A stretch of 64,000 bases of DNA, taken from assembly GCF_000011565.2 (NCBI RefSeq), contig NC_005861.2:1-64000 (forward strand), given 5' to 3'. Below, in pieces: positions 18,859 to 28,521 of the stretch. Origin of the DNA: Candidatus Protochlamydia amoebophila UWE25. GTDB taxonomy: Bacteria; Chlamydiota; Chlamydiia; Chlamydiales; Parachlamydiaceae. The stretch's first letter is position 1. Each line of letters opens with the position of its first letter. Under the pieces are notes generated by a model, which was not told the origin of the DNA, ran no database searches, and worked only from the letters and a program-made list of their open reading frames with translations. A program made the position numbers and the translations under genes.

Positions 18859-20723
18859 AGGTAATGGAAAGAGGATTCGCAAAGCAAAATTTTTTAGAAT
18901 CATATAAGTTAGCTCCTTGGTTGGGCACAAAAAGAGCTCAAGACTTACCGAATTGGCCCCTCGTTAATCAGTTATTAAGTAAAAATCAACTTTCTTATTT
19001 AAACTATCTTTTAACTTTAGAAATTATTAAAGATCAATGGATCAATCAAAACCTTGTGTTGTTTATTTGCCATCTTTTGATGGCTGCTCAAGAGGGGCAT
19101 TTATGCGTGGAAATCAGGAATCAGACTTTATTTCCTACGGTAAAACAACTTTGGACGAATGAAGCGGCAGCACCGTTATCTAATGAAGAGTTAGAGAATT
19201 TAACCCATTCAATTTTGCAGGGATCACAAAATATTCCGGTTAATTTTGTGACAGCTATGGATAGCCTTGAAAATTCTGTTTATCCGAATACTCCCATATG
19301 TATGCATAAAGGCAATTTTTATTTGCAAAAACATTGGGTTTTGGAAACAGTTTTTCTAAAAAATTTAAACAAACATTTACAAACATCCCCAACGCTTGAA
19401 TTAAATCGAGTTGTTCTTGAACAACACCTTAATGAATGTGTGTTGAAAAAAAAATTGTTATTGGAACAAGCTCAAGCAATTTTAACAGGATGCTTATCGT
19501 CTCTTTCACTTATTACTGGTGGACCTGGAACCGGAAAAACTTTTACGGCTGGCCGTTTTATTCAAATTTATTGGGATAGTTTAAAAGAATGTCAGAAAAA
19601 AAACTGCCAAATTGCTTTAGCAGCACCGACGGGTAAAGCTGCTGCAAATTTACAAAAAAGTTTGAGTTTAGTCACCGCGCAGTTAAAAGATTTTCCTCCT
19701 TTAAAAGCAAAAACTTTGCATCAATTATTGGGAATTAATAATCGCTCAAGAAATGAATCTGGTATAAGATTAGCAGCGGATTTGATTATTGTAGATGAAA
19801 GTTCGATGATCGATGTCAAAATGATGGCTTATTTATTTGAAGCTTTAAAAAAAGGCTCGCGACTGATTTTACTCGGTGATCAGCATCAATTACCTTCTGT
19901 GGAAGCAGGAAGTTTATTTGCTGATTTGACGAAATTAAAAACAAAAATTCCCTGTACAGAACTGAAAGTTTGTTTACGCACAGAATTAAGCTCTATTGTT
20001 TCATTGGCGCATTATATTAATCAAGGAAAGGGTCAAGAAACGTTGAGCATGCTTAACGAAACACAGATTGCTGGGATTTCTCGTTTAAATTTGTCTCCAG
20101 ATAGAAGAGAAGCGCAAAAAGAATTTGTCCAGCACGTTATGAATCATTTTCCTTTATCTATAAAAGTTCACGATAATCAAAAAATATTAGAGCTTTTTAA
20201 TACCATTCGTATTTTATCACCTATGCGAAAAGGGTATTTTGGAGTAGATAGCATTAATCAGCTCATTTGGAATCATGTGAGCCAAATAAAACTATCACCA
20301 GGGTGGTTAGCAATTCCTATTATTATTGTCACGAATGATTACAAACAAAATTTGTTCAATGGCGAAACTGGTGTGTTAATTCGAAAACTACCTTTAAAAT
20401 CAATAACGAGCGAAGATTATGCTTTATTTCCTTCTAAAGATGAGGGAGAAAATATGCGTTGTTTACCCGCTTGTTTACTTCCTAAGTATGAATTAGCTTA
20501 TTGCTTATCTGTCCATAAGAGTCAGGGCAGCGAATTCGAGAGAGTCATTTTAATGTTACCTGAAGGATCGGAATGCTTTGGTAGAGAAGTTTTTTATACT
20601 GGCGTTACGAGGGCTCGTAAACATATTGAGGTGTGGGGAACCGATTTCACAATTGAAAAAACAATTTCTCAACAAAGTTTTCGCTTATCTGGGATTCAAA
20701 CGCGTCTGGAAAAATTTATTTAA
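18855..20723 (+). CDS. recD: RecD, 5'-3' helicase subunit of exodeoxyribonuclease V
   Basis: RecD is the fast 5'-3' motor of RecBCD. The 622 residues match E. coli RecD (608). Walker A is LITGGPGTGKTFTAGRF near residue 222, followed by ALAAPTGKAAANLQKSL, the helicase box LIIVDESSMIDVKMM, LILLGDQHQLPSVEAGSLFADL, and C-terminal LAYCLSVHKSQGSEFERVIL with FYTGVTRARKHIEV. The annotated GTG start at 18855 overlaps the recB TGA. An in-frame ATG at 18864 with a GAAGG site just before it is an equally good or better start. It is the last gene of the operon; decayed DNA follows and no terminator is obvious. Confidence 0.97.
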   Translation: MKVMERGFAKQNFLESYKLAPWLGTKRAQDLPNWPLVNQLLSKNQLSYLNYLLTLEIIKDQWINQNLVLFICHLLMAAQEGHLCVEIRNQTLFPTVKQLWTNEAAAPLSNEELENLTHSILQGSQNIPVNFVTAMDSLENSVYPNTPICMHKGNFYLQKHWVLETVFLKNLNKHLQTSPTLELNRVVLEQHLNECVLKKKLLLEQAQAILTGCLSSLSLITGGPGTGKTFTAGRFIQIYWDSLKECQKKNCQIALAAPTGKAAANLQKSLSLVTAQLKDFPPLKAKTLHQLLGINNRSRNESGIRLAADLIIVDESSMIDVKMMAYLFEALKKGSRLILLGDQHQLPSVEAGSLFADLTKLKTKIPCTELKVCLRTELSSIVSLAHYINQGKGQETLSMLNETQIAGISRLNLSPDRREAQKEFVQHVMNHFPLSIKVHDNQKILELFNTIRILSPMRKGYFGVDSINQLIWNHVSQIKLSPGWLAIPIIIVTNDYKQNLFNGETGVLIRKLPLKSITSEDYALFPSKDEGENMRCLPACLLPKYELAYCLSVHKSQGSEFERVILMLPEGSECFGREVFYTGVTRARKHIEVWGTDFTIEKTISQQSFRLSGIQTRLEKFI

Positions 20724-20803
20724 TTAAATTAAATTGATTAACCTCACCCACAATAATTTAAAAATACGAGAACAAAAAATTTGTGCTAAATAAAGAATTT
20801 ATT

Positions 20804-21290
20804 TCAAACAAGGGTTGTTAAAGACTTTGATGAAAAAGAATTTATAAGAGTAAATTGTTCATTTAAAACTTTTTTGGGCTATGAAGCATCACCAAGTCTT
20901 GCTCTTCCAATCGCTATCAAATCAACATTCTTTTTTTCTAATCCCTCGATTAAATAAACTAAAGATAGCTTAGTAAGTTTTTGAGGATTTGTTTTGAAAA
21001 ATTTGAATAAAATCTTCATTTAAACTAACCGATCCGACAGTTATTATTATTGCTTTGTCAGTTAATTTTTTGGTCCGCAACTGGCTAAATTAAGATCGAA
21101 AATCTACAAATTCTTGTTTTCAAAATTGCCTGTCTTGTGCCGCAATGAAAAATAACTAATCCGGCATTAGCCAAGAGAATCAAAAAGTTTTTTATGGATC
21201 AATTAAGCCATCATATAAGTAATCATAAGTTCATGAATTTTGATGTCGCCAAATCCAATTGTTTTGGTATCAAAGTAGTCTTAGCAACAG
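20804..21290 (-). pseudogene. Old Yellow Enzyme (NADH:flavin oxidoreductase), C-terminal remnant
   Basis: Reading the minus strand in three shifting frames recovers the C-terminal part of an OYE-family flavoprotein in correct order. LLANAGLVIFHCGTRQ (about 21130-21180) matches the block before the flavin-phosphate site. ITVGSVSLNEDFIQIF (about 21000-21045) matches the TVGSVGL block. NVDLIAIGRARLGDAS (20884-20930) matches the DLVAIGRALL-DP flavin-binding block. A typical C-terminal tail then follows after an in-frame TAG. Several frameshifts and stops separate the blocks, and no N-terminal barrel half is present. In intact form such enzymes reduce activated alkenes with NAD(P)H using FMN. This is a clear relic, not expressed as an enzyme. 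Confidence 0.8.
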
Positions 21291-21413
21291 ACTTAAAGTG
21301 TGAGACAATGAATTCATTACATCGATTTTGGATTTTATTTGTGGTTTATTTTAGAGATTTTTTAATAAACTAAATATTTGTAAGACACCTACATCATTCA
21401 AAGTGAGTTTTTT

Positions 21414-21608
21414 GTGGATATTGCAACTTTTTATATTTATATTGCTATGTATGTATATGGTTTTTCTTTGATGTTGTGGGCTATCTTTTTTGATAAACGC
21501 CCTACTAAAAGAACCCGGAACGGTGCAATTTTTGGAATATTTGCTTTAATTTGCACCTTATTTTATTTTTTTTATGTCTTAGCAACAATTGGAATAACTT
21601 TTTCATAA
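21414..21608 (+). CDS. Small two-helix membrane protein, function unknown
   Basis: Sixty-four residues with two hydrophobic segments (about 5-25 and 37-62) separated by a basic loop FDKRPTKRTRNG, consistent with a hairpin with its loop in the cytoplasm. It starts with GTG; a weak AAAGTGAG site lies about 8 bases upstream. I recognise no family. It lies alone between the OYE remnant and a convergent effector-like gene. The strong hydrophobic patterning makes it more than a chance frame, but it is short and the start is uncommon. Confidence 0.45.
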   Translation: MDIATFYIYIAMYVYGFSLMLWAIFFDKRPTKRTRNGAIFGIFALICTLFYFFYVLATIGITFS

Positions 21609-21645
21609 AACGGCAAGATAAAGTCAGTGTCAAGAGAATAGGAGT

Positions 21646-23628
21646 TTAAAAAGATGCTTTTAATAGACTATATACCATTTTTATTCGATCCAAGAAGTTA
21701 AAACCTTGTGGAAGGGAGGCGCGAGGATTCACTTTCAATACTTTAAATTTAGGGGTATTGTCTGTAACAACTCTAACTGCTGGCCCATTAGGATCAAAAA
21801 TGGATTTATCAAAATCATGTTTTCTCTTTGAAGGAAGATGAGGGTGAAGGTGTCTTAACATTAAACGTTCAGCGACTAGACCAGTTCGATCTTTAGCACT
21901 TAAACAACCTAAAGAAACGCAAAAAGTTTTAGAGGATAGAAGAACCATGATTAATTCTTCTGCAAGTGTATAACTTGTGGATGAATCTTCTAATAGTGAT
22001 TTTTTAATCTCCGGAAATTTATCAAATAAATGTGGATGGGAGATAAGTAATTGTCGAAGCTGCTGGGTATTTATCTTTAATTGTGTTTTATTGTTATGTG
22101 TATTGCCTTGTACAGATGTATTAAAAAAGGCCGTTGCTAAGGGAATTGTGACAATTTCTGAAGCTTTGATTTGATAAGGAAGATAAACCATATCCCCATC
22201 GATCAAAGGTCCCGTTCCATTAAAACACAATTTTTTTCCGTTAAATTCTGCGAAAATTTCTTGCATATCTTCCATTTCTACCCGTTCATCATGTACCCAA
22301 CCCGTAGAGCCCATTTCACTTTTTCTTTGGTTAAGCAGAGCGACATGCACCAAATCAAAACTATTTCCTGCTTCAAAGGCTTCTAAAACTTTTTGAGGAT
22401 TTTGGCGGACTTGACCTGCAATGAGTTGAACCATTTGTTGTTCAATCATCATTTTACGTTCCTGATATACTATATCAATGTAAGATGGGCTTCCTCTCAT
22501 AATTTTTAAATTATTAAGAGCATTTTCAATAGAGACTCGTTGATCATTTGTAAGCTTAGAATTCAATTTTTTTGATAAATTTTGGATTAAATCATTTACC
22601 TTTTTTGGTTCATTTTTAAAAGATTTTAAATCGGATAAACTATAGAAACCATTTCGCATATCAGACATGATTCCCACCCTATAAAATCCAACCTCTTTTT
22701 TTCCATCAACTTGCAGTTCTTGATATCGCATATTGACGGGGGCTGAGACATAAGATTCTGTAGCTTGAGCAAAGCCTGATTCACGGATCTGTCCTCGAAA
22801 ATAATCCGAGCTTAACCAATCTTCATTTTCTCGAAATTTTTTAGCATTATTTAAGGAATTTTCATACAAACGGAGTTTGGACATAATTTTTGTTTTGTCT
22901 TCTTCTGAAGCTTTCTCCAATTTTACCCTTAAATGAGAAATCATATTTTTACAGAATTCAATTGTTTGATCGACTGTTGTGTCTCTTGTGATGTATTGAG
23001 TCGCATAATCTTGTCCATCGATAGAATAAGTGTGAGTGATCACTTGTTCGCTAGGCAATGTTTTTGGTCCAATTAAACGTGCTGAAGTTTTAGTGAGGGG
23101 TTCTTCATTACCTGGCATCCCATCTAATTCTTGTCCGTCTCCATAGGCACTTGAAAATTGAATTTGATGTTGCGCAATTGTTTGAGTTGTTTTAACTCTT
23201 TGAATATTTTCAGCTAAGCAGCTAGGAAATTTTTTCTTGAACTCTTGATGAATTAATCGATTGACTTTTTCTTCTTTCACACTTTGAGTGTCGGTTGAAT
23301 CTTTATAATTAACAGTGACTGCAGTGGTTTTATTAGGGGTCGCCATGATCCCAATAGAATTCAGGTCATTTCTTTTTAAGTTTAAAGAAGAAACGGATTT
23401 AAATAATTTATCTGCTATTAAAGCAATACTTTGCAATTGTTCAGAACTAAGTTTACTAACTTCAATTTCTTTTCCATCTATTTTAAATTTACTAATAAAG
23501 TATTGTTTTCCATTAGGTAATATAAAATTGTTATTTTTTAATTTAATTTCTTCTGTATTTTGAGGGTTTGATTGTATTTTTTCTAAAGGATTTGTACTAA
23601 CAAATTCAATTGGCATAATAATAACCAT
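21646..23628 (-). CDS. Probable SopB/IpgD-like phosphoinositide phosphatase, effector candidate
   Basis: The 660-residue protein has no signal peptide and a polar, Ser/Asn-rich N-terminus, as is usual for type III effectors. Near the C-terminus it carries SLGCLSAKDRTGLVAERLM. This is a CX5R phosphatase loop (Cys575, Arg581) of the K-D-R-T-G type, closest to the CKSGKDRTG loop of Salmonella SopB and Shigella IpgD. These enzymes dephosphorylate host phosphoinositides. The region before it (IVTIPLATAFFNTSVQGN) may correspond to the upstream conserved block of that family. The N-terminal 400 residues are unassigned. The gene stands alone. The loop is seen directly; phosphoinositide specificity and secretion are inferred. 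A protein-tyrosine phosphatase is the main alternative. Confidence 0.65.
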   Translation of the reverse strand: MVIIMPIEFVSTNPLEKIQSNPQNTEEIKLKNNNFILPNGKQYFISKFKIDGKEIEVSKLSSEQLQSIALIADKLFKSVSSLNLKRNDLNSIGIMATPNKTTAVTVNYKDSTDTQSVKEEKVNRLIHQEFKKKFPSCLAENIQRVKTTQTIAQHQIQFSSAYGDGQELDGMPGNEEPLTKTSARLIGPKTLPSEQVITHTYSIDGQDYATQYITRDTTVDQTIEFCKNMISHLRVKLEKASEEDKTKIMSKLRLYENSLNNAKKFRENEDWLSSDYFRGQIRESGFAQATESYVSAPVNMRYQELQVDGKKEVGFYRVGIMSDMRNGFYSLSDLKSFKNEPKKVNDLIQNLSKKLNSKLTNDQRVSIENALNNLKIMRGSPSYIDIVYQERKMMIEQQMVQLIAGQVRQNPQKVLEAFEAGNSFDLVHVALLNQRKSEMGSTGWVHDERVEMEDMQEIFAEFNGKKLCFNGTGPLIDGDMVYLPYQIKASEIVTIPLATAFFNTSVQGNTHNNKTQLKINTQQLRQLLISHPHLFDKFPEIKKSLLEDSSTSYTLAEELIMVLLSSKTFCVSLGCLSAKDRTGLVAERLMLRHLHPHLPSKRKHDFDKSIFDPNGPAVRVVTDNTPKFKVLKVNPRASLPQGFNFLDRIKMVYSLLKASF

Positions 23629-23911
23629 GTTTAATTTGTTAATTATAATTATATAATAAAAACAATTAACTTATTTAATTATATAATTAAATTATAAAAA
23701 TAGATTTTATTTTAAATTGAATGAAAAAAGCATGCCAAAATGCTTTAAATAATTAATTAATTTGAGATTTTAGTTTTAAACTTTTAAAAACTTAGATTTT
23801 TGAGATATAAACCCTTTGCATTCAGGCTAATGGTTGACAGCTTCATAAAAATTAGAGGAAAAATTCTTGAATTGGGTATGGTAACGAACTAGATCGCATC
23901 GTCCAACGAGC

Positions 23912-25006
23912 GTGAAAATTTGTTGTGTTGGAATAAAACATAGGTTGTTCGCCATGCAGGTAGTTTCTATTCTTTGCTTCTGCTTAATGTGTTATTTTAA
24001 GCTTTTTGCTCAGGAACATTTAAAAGAAAAAACAGTCATACGAGTGGGACATTTTGCGACCATCACTCATGCGCAAGCTGTCATTGGTCATGGGTTAAGT
24101 CGAGAACAAAGAGGATGGTTTGAAAGCTTTTTAGGTCCGGATGTAGAGATTCAATGGTATGTTTATCAAGCGGGATCGAGTGCAATGGAAGCTCTGTTTG
24201 CAGATTCATTAGATTTAACATATGTAGGCCCGAGTCCAACAATTAATGCTTACCTGAAAGCAAAGGGAAAAACAATTCGCGTTGTTTGTGGTTCTTGCAG
24301 CGGGGGTGCTTCATTGATTATTCAATCGAATCGAATTAAAAAAATTTCAGATTTTCAAGGAAAAATAATTGCGACTCCTCAGTTAGGGAATACTCAAGAT
24401 GTGGCAGCTAGGGCTTGGCTCTATTCGAATGGTTTTGAATTTAACTTATTTGGGGGACAGGTCACGGTTATTCCAATGGAAAATGTGGATCAATTCACCC
24501 TTTTTCACCAAGGAGATTTAGATGCTGCTTGGGCAGTTGAACCTTGGGCAAGCCGATTGGTTGAAGAAGCTAAAGGAGAGGTTTTTTTAGAAGAAAGTTC
24601 TCTTTGGAAGCAAACTGGTGGAAAGTATGTCACGACGCATTTAGTTAGTACTGAAAATTTTTTACAAAATCGGCCAGATTTAGTCAAAAAGTGGATTTTA
24701 GCTCATATTAAATTAACGGAGTGGATTCAGGAAAACAGTGAGCAAGCTAAAGTTTTTTTTAACCAAGAATTAAAAAAAGAAGTATTTAGAAATTTAGCGA
24801 AAGAAATTATAGATCGGGCTTGGGAAAAAATCGAATTAACGTATGCACCTATTCAAGCTTCTCTATATCGCTATGCTAACTGGGCTTATGAGATTGGTTT
24901 TTTTAAGCAACAGCCCCAACTTAAAGGATTGTATGATCTTCGCCTTCTTGCTGAGGTATTGGAAGAAATTGATCACTCCAAAGGTTTAATTCATGACAGA
25001 AGTTGA
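23912..25006 (+). CDS. ABC importer substrate-binding protein (SsuA/TauA/NrtA type)
   Basis: Periplasmic binding protein of 364 residues with an N-terminal hydrophobic signal sequence (VVSILCFCLMCYFKLFA). The mature part follows the NMT1/SsuA pattern: VIRVGHFATITHAQAVIG, AMEALFADSLDLTYVGPSP, KKISDFQGKIIATPQLGNTQ and DAAWAVEPWASRL. This class binds sulfonates, taurine, nitrate or similar organic anions; the ligand cannot be told from sequence. The frame opens with GTG at 23912; ATG at 23954 (residue 15) would still leave a good signal peptide and may be the true start. Its end overlaps the ATPase gene by 14 bases. It heads a three-gene operon. Confidence 0.88.
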   Translation: MKICCVGIKHRLFAMQVVSILCFCLMCYFKLFAQEHLKEKTVIRVGHFATITHAQAVIGHGLSREQRGWFESFLGPDVEIQWYVYQAGSSAMEALFADSLDLTYVGPSPTINAYLKAKGKTIRVVCGSCSGGASLIIQSNRIKKISDFQGKIIATPQLGNTQDVAARAWLYSNGFEFNLFGGQVTVIPMENVDQFTLFHQGDLDAAWAVEPWASRLVEEAKGEVFLEESSLWKQTGGKYVTTHLVSTENFLQNRPDLVKKWILAHIKLTEWIQENSEQAKVFFNQELKKEVFRNLAKEIIDRAWEKIELTYAPIQASLYRYANWAYEIGFFKQQPQLKGLYDLRLLAEVLEEIDHSKGLIHDRS

Positions 25007-25784
25007 ACTCACCCTTGCAGAAATCATTATCGATAATGTTAGTAAAACATTTAAAGCGAAATCGGGAAATGTGCAAGCTCTTGAGCGTGTTTCATTAAGC
25101 GTAAATGTTGGAGAATTTGTCTGTTTAGTAGGGCCTTCAGGTTGCGGTAAAAGTACGTTATTAAATTTAATTGCAGGATTAGAATTTCCTGATCAAGGCA
25201 AGATTTATTGCGAAGGTAAAGAAATTACCGGACCTGGGAGTGATCGATTAGTGATGTTTCAAGAGTCAGCTCTTTTTCCGTGGTTAAATGTGATTGACAA
25301 TGTTTTATTTGGATTAAAATTAAAGCCCGGACTGACAGCAAAAGAAAGAAAAGAATTGGCTCATAGTTATTTAAAATTGGTTGGCCTAGATAAGTTTGCT
25401 TACGCACACACACATGAATTATCAGGAGGAATGAAACAACGCGTTGCTTTAGCACGTTCTTTAGCTCCAGATCCCCATATCCTTTTAATGGATGAGCCTT
25501 TTGCTGCTTTAGACGCATTTACAAGGGAACAACTTTACGAAGATATCCAAAGAATTTGGGAACAACAAAAGAAAACAATTGTTTTTGTTACACACAACGT
25601 TGCGGAGGCGGTTTGTCTAGGGGATAAGTTATTTTTATTTTCTTCCCATCCAGGACGTATTCAACAAGAATTTTTTATTCGATTACCACGTTCTAGAGAT
25701 ATTCGAAGTATAGAAGTAGCCCAATTTGCTAGTGAAATTACGCATATATTAAAAAATCAAATGCCTTTAATAGAAAGAATATGA
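24993..25784 (+). CDS. ABC importer ATPase (SsuB/TauB type)
   Basis: A 263-residue nucleotide-binding subunit that powers the importer. Motifs are complete: Walker A GPSGCGKSTLLNLIAGLEFP, Q-loop LVMFQESALFPWLNVIDNVL, signature LSGGMKQRVALARSLA, Walker B ILLMDEPFAALDAFTR and the switch His in FVTHNVAEAV. The FQESALFPWL and ALDAFTR wording is characteristic of the sulfonate/nitrate/taurine subfamily. Its start lies inside the end of the binding-protein gene and its stop overlaps the permease start by four bases, so all three are translated together. Confidence 0.95.
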   Translation: MTEVELTLAEIIIDNVSKTFKAKSGNVQALERVSLSVNVGEFVCLVGPSGCGKSTLLNLIAGLEFPDQGKIYCEGKEITGPGSDRLVMFQESALFPWLNVIDNVLFGLKLKPGLTAKERKELAHSYLKLVGLDKFAYAHTHELSGGMKQRVALARSLAPDPHILLMDEPFAALDAFTREQLYEDIQRIWEQQKKTIVFVTHNVAEAVCLGDKLFLFSSHPGRIQQEFFIRLPRSRDIRSIEVAQFASEITHILKNQMPLIERI

Positions 25785-26557
25785 ATTTACAAAGAATCTT
25801 TCATGCTAGTTTATTTTTTTTAACTTTAACTGTCCTATGGCAATTACTCGTTTACGCTGAAATTTGGTCACCTGTTTTAGTTCCTTCGCCTCTTCAAGTA
25901 CTGCACTATTTAATTAGTTCCTTACAAGATGGCACATTAATTTCAGCGAGCTATGTTACTTTAAAAAGACTTATTCAAGGATACCTTGTCGGATTATTAG
26001 TGGGAATTCCTATAGGGCTGTTAAATGCTCGTTTTCAACTATTTGAAGATACAATTGGTTTTTTAGCACTTGGCTTGCAAACGCTTCCCAGCGTTTGTTG
26101 GGCACCTTTAGCCATATTGTGGTTTGGCCAAACAGAAAAAGCGATGTTTTTTATTGTTATTATGGGATCTATATGGTCTATCGCTTTAGCAACTGATGCA
26201 GGGGTTAAAAATGTTCCTCCTCTTTATGTCAGAGCGGCACGCACATTAGGATCTCAAGGCTTTCACACTTGGTTTAAAGTAATTGTGCCCGCAGCGTTGC
26301 CATTTATTATTAGCGGAATGAAGCAGGGATGGGCTTTTGCTTGGCGATCCTTAATGGCTGCAGAAATTTATATTACCATTTTAACAGGTTTTGGATTGGG
26401 TAATTTATTGCACTATGGCCGAGAGCTTCACGCTATGGATGCAGTCATTGGAGTGATGTTTGTAATTATTGCTGTTGGCTTACTTGTTGATAAAGTGGTA
26501 TTTTCCCCTTTAGAAGTTTTCATGCATGAAAAATGGGGAACGCATACTAAGCGTTAA
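25781..26557 (+). CDS. ABC importer permease (SsuC/TauC type)
   Basis: A 258-residue membrane subunit with about six hydrophobic helices. The coupling-loop region reads YVRAARTLGSQGFHTWFKVI with VPAALPFIISGMKQGWAFAW, the EAA motif of binding-protein-dependent permeases. The N-terminal VLVPSPLQVLHYL is typical for the SsuC/TauC group. It is the last gene of the operon; the 174-base gap that follows separates it from a convergent gene. With the two preceding genes it makes a complete importer, suggesting uptake of a sulfur- or nitrogen-containing compound from the host vacuole or cytoplasm. Confidence 0.93.
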   Translation: MNLQRIFHASLFFLTLTVLWQLLVYAEIWSPVLVPSPLQVLHYLISSLQDGTLISASYVTLKRLIQGYLVGLLVGIPIGLLNARFQLFEDTIGFLALGLQTLPSVCWAPLAILWFGQTEKAMFFIVIMGSIWSIALATDAGVKNVPPLYVRAARTLGSQGFHTWFKVIVPAALPFIISGMKQGWAFAWRSLMAAEIYITILTGFGLGNLLHYGRELHAMDAVIGVMFVIIAVGLLVDKVVFSPLEVFMHEKWGTHTKR

Positions 26558-26731
26558 AATAACATAAAATTTAATATTTTAATGTTAGAGCACAGAAAAG
26601 AAGAAAATTTCTATTTTTCTATCTATGCAGTACTTTCGAGCTTCCAATTCAAGTCTGTTAATGATTAGCAAAAGTTTTGCTTTGTATAGATGAAATTTTT
26701 GTGCACTAAAAAACTAATTTTGCCACCTTTT

Positions 26732-28063
26732 TTAAGGTTCTACATACAAGGTTTTTGCTAAACGATTTTTCCATTTATTTAATAAATCTGCTGTCGGATA
26801 GTAAAAATCAGCTGCTAATTCTATTAAGTTTGAAGAAGGTTCTAAACCCGTAATCGACTTTAAAATTTCTTTTTCACGATAGATAAGTGCTTTTTGAACA
26901 GATTCTAATGAGTCATTTCCTTGAAAGTTTTTTAAAGGAGCAAAACAGTGGTGACGTGGATATAATAAAGCGAAAACTTTTTTAGAATATTGTAACCAAT
27001 CAAAAATGAAAGTTTCAAATTTCCAAGCGATGGGATGGGAAGACAGTGTAGTAACTCCTTGCTCGTTCACAAATTTTGCTGCTTTCCAAGCTTTATGTAG
27101 AGGCAAAAAGGGGTGATTTGGGAGCGTATTTTCAATAAAAGACATGGAAAAACAAAATAAGCTTAAATTTGCACAACAGTATTGAAGACGACCGTTAGCT
27201 TCGCTAGCATTTTTATGCTGATCAGGTAATTCAGAATATTCAATCACTTTTACTCGGTGATTTTCTTTAACAAGAATTCCGACTTTTTCTTGAGGTTCGT
27301 GCTTTTCAGTACATTTAATAGTAATTTCAGCTTTTTGTTGATGATGGAAACCAAGTAATTCTGCATCAAATGGATCTGCCAATGGATTATCCACTAAGAT
27401 AATATTAATGTATTCAATACCCCGTTGTTTCCATACGTCGTATAAGCCCGATTGATAAAAATCATGTAGACAATGCCCATTGCCATTAGGCCCTTCGGCT
27501 ATACGGCTTTTGGTTTCTAAAAATAGAGACCCTTCTGCATTTAGCAAAGGGAGGGTACTTTGGCAAAAAAATGAAATTTGACCTTTAGATAAACCCCAAT
27601 AGTCATTTTCAACAAAAAACTGTTTAGTTGCTTGATCATTTTTTGGTGAAGTCATAATGGCGAGAGATAAAGGAAAGTTAACTTGTTTACTCGCGGCAAC
27701 AGTTTTTTCTGCTAAAAGTTGAAATAATGACTTATGCTTAATAACAGAAACAGGAAAAAGTCCTTTAGGGCCTTCAAAACAAAGCCTGGTTCCTTGCCCA
27801 CCTGCGAGAACAATACACCCCATCTTTCCGTTTTGAAGGAGTTGCTTACCTTTTAATTGCAGCTTTTCATTTCCTGCAAACGCATAATCTTTAAATGGTT
27901 CAATAAAAGAATCAACTGATTTAGATGGGTTAATTAAAGCTATTTGTTGATCGAGAAGAGTGCGATTAATTTGTTTTATTTGAAGCGTTAAATTTTGTTG
28001 TTCTTGTTTTGATAAGAGAGTCCAAAATTTTAGAAGAGGATCATTTGCTTTTTTTGCTAGCAT
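26732..28063 (-). CDS. UDPGP-family uridylyltransferase (UAP1-like)
   Basis: A 443-residue nucleotidyltransferase of the eukaryote-like UDP-sugar pyrophosphorylase family. The signature VLAGGQGTRLCFEGPKGLFP matches the LAGGQGTRLG-(F/V)-xxPKG loop that binds UTP. Further blocks are SLAIMTSPKND, EGPNGNGHCLHDFYQSGLYD (uracil/sugar site) and YINIILVDNPLADPFDAELL. The family makes UDP-GlcNAc or UDP-glucose from the sugar 1-phosphate. The length and the PNGNG block favour the UAP1 (UDP-GlcNAc) branch, which would supply lipid A and peptidoglycan precursors, but UDP-glucose cannot be excluded. It is transcribed alone, convergent with the ABC operon. Confidence 0.85.
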   Translation of the reverse strand: MLAKKANDPLLKFWTLLSKQEQQNLTLQIKQINRTLLDQQIALINPSKSVDSFIEPFKDYAFAGNEKLQLKGKQLLQNGKMGCIVLAGGQGTRLCFEGPKGLFPVSVIKHKSLFQLLAEKTVAASKQVNFPLSLAIMTSPKNDQATKQFFVENDYWGLSKGQISFFCQSTLPLLNAEGSLFLETKSRIAEGPNGNGHCLHDFYQSGLYDVWKQRGIEYINIILVDNPLADPFDAELLGFHHQQKAEITIKCTEKHEPQEKVGILVKENHRVKVIEYSELPDQHKNASEANGRLQYCCANLSLFCFSMSFIENTLPNHPFLPLHKAWKAAKFVNEQGVTTLSSHPIAWKFETFIFDWLQYSKKVFALLYPRHHCFAPLKNFQGNDSLESVQKALIYREKEILKSITGLEPSSNLIELAADFYYPTADLLNKWKNRLAKTLYVEP

Positions 28064-28521
28064 GATTGAAGAAAATTTTATTGAAATAAAAGATCTAGTT
28101 TCTAATTCAAGATAGTTATACCAATTGTTAAGAAAATTAAAACAGGAATTTGTAAACTGCCGGTTATTTCATAGATTGATGAAAATTAAAACTAGGCCAG
28201 ATTTCTATTAAATAGCTTATTCAACGAATAAATATTTAGTTAAATGCTTCCAATGACAGTTTTGGTTATACTTTACTGACTGTGCTCTGTAAATTTATCT
28301 ATATTTTTTAAATATCCAAATTTTTTTCAAAACGTATGAACACCCTTTTTTGAAAATGGCGGGAAATTAGACTAAAATGATTGCTAGTTTAATCGAATTA
28401 TTTACTGAGATTACGAATACTCCATTACTGTAATTTAATTAATTTTTTTAGCCAATTTAACCGATAAATCTGCAAAAAAAATTAAAAGGTTAGATTCGTA
28501 AAATTTAACTTCGCTGATGAA
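28064..28521. other. Intergenic, 458 bases
   Basis: AT-rich, with no gene or recognisable remnant on either strand. It should hold the promoter of the pyrophosphorylase gene and the end of the heptosyltransferase transcript. Confidence 0.4.
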
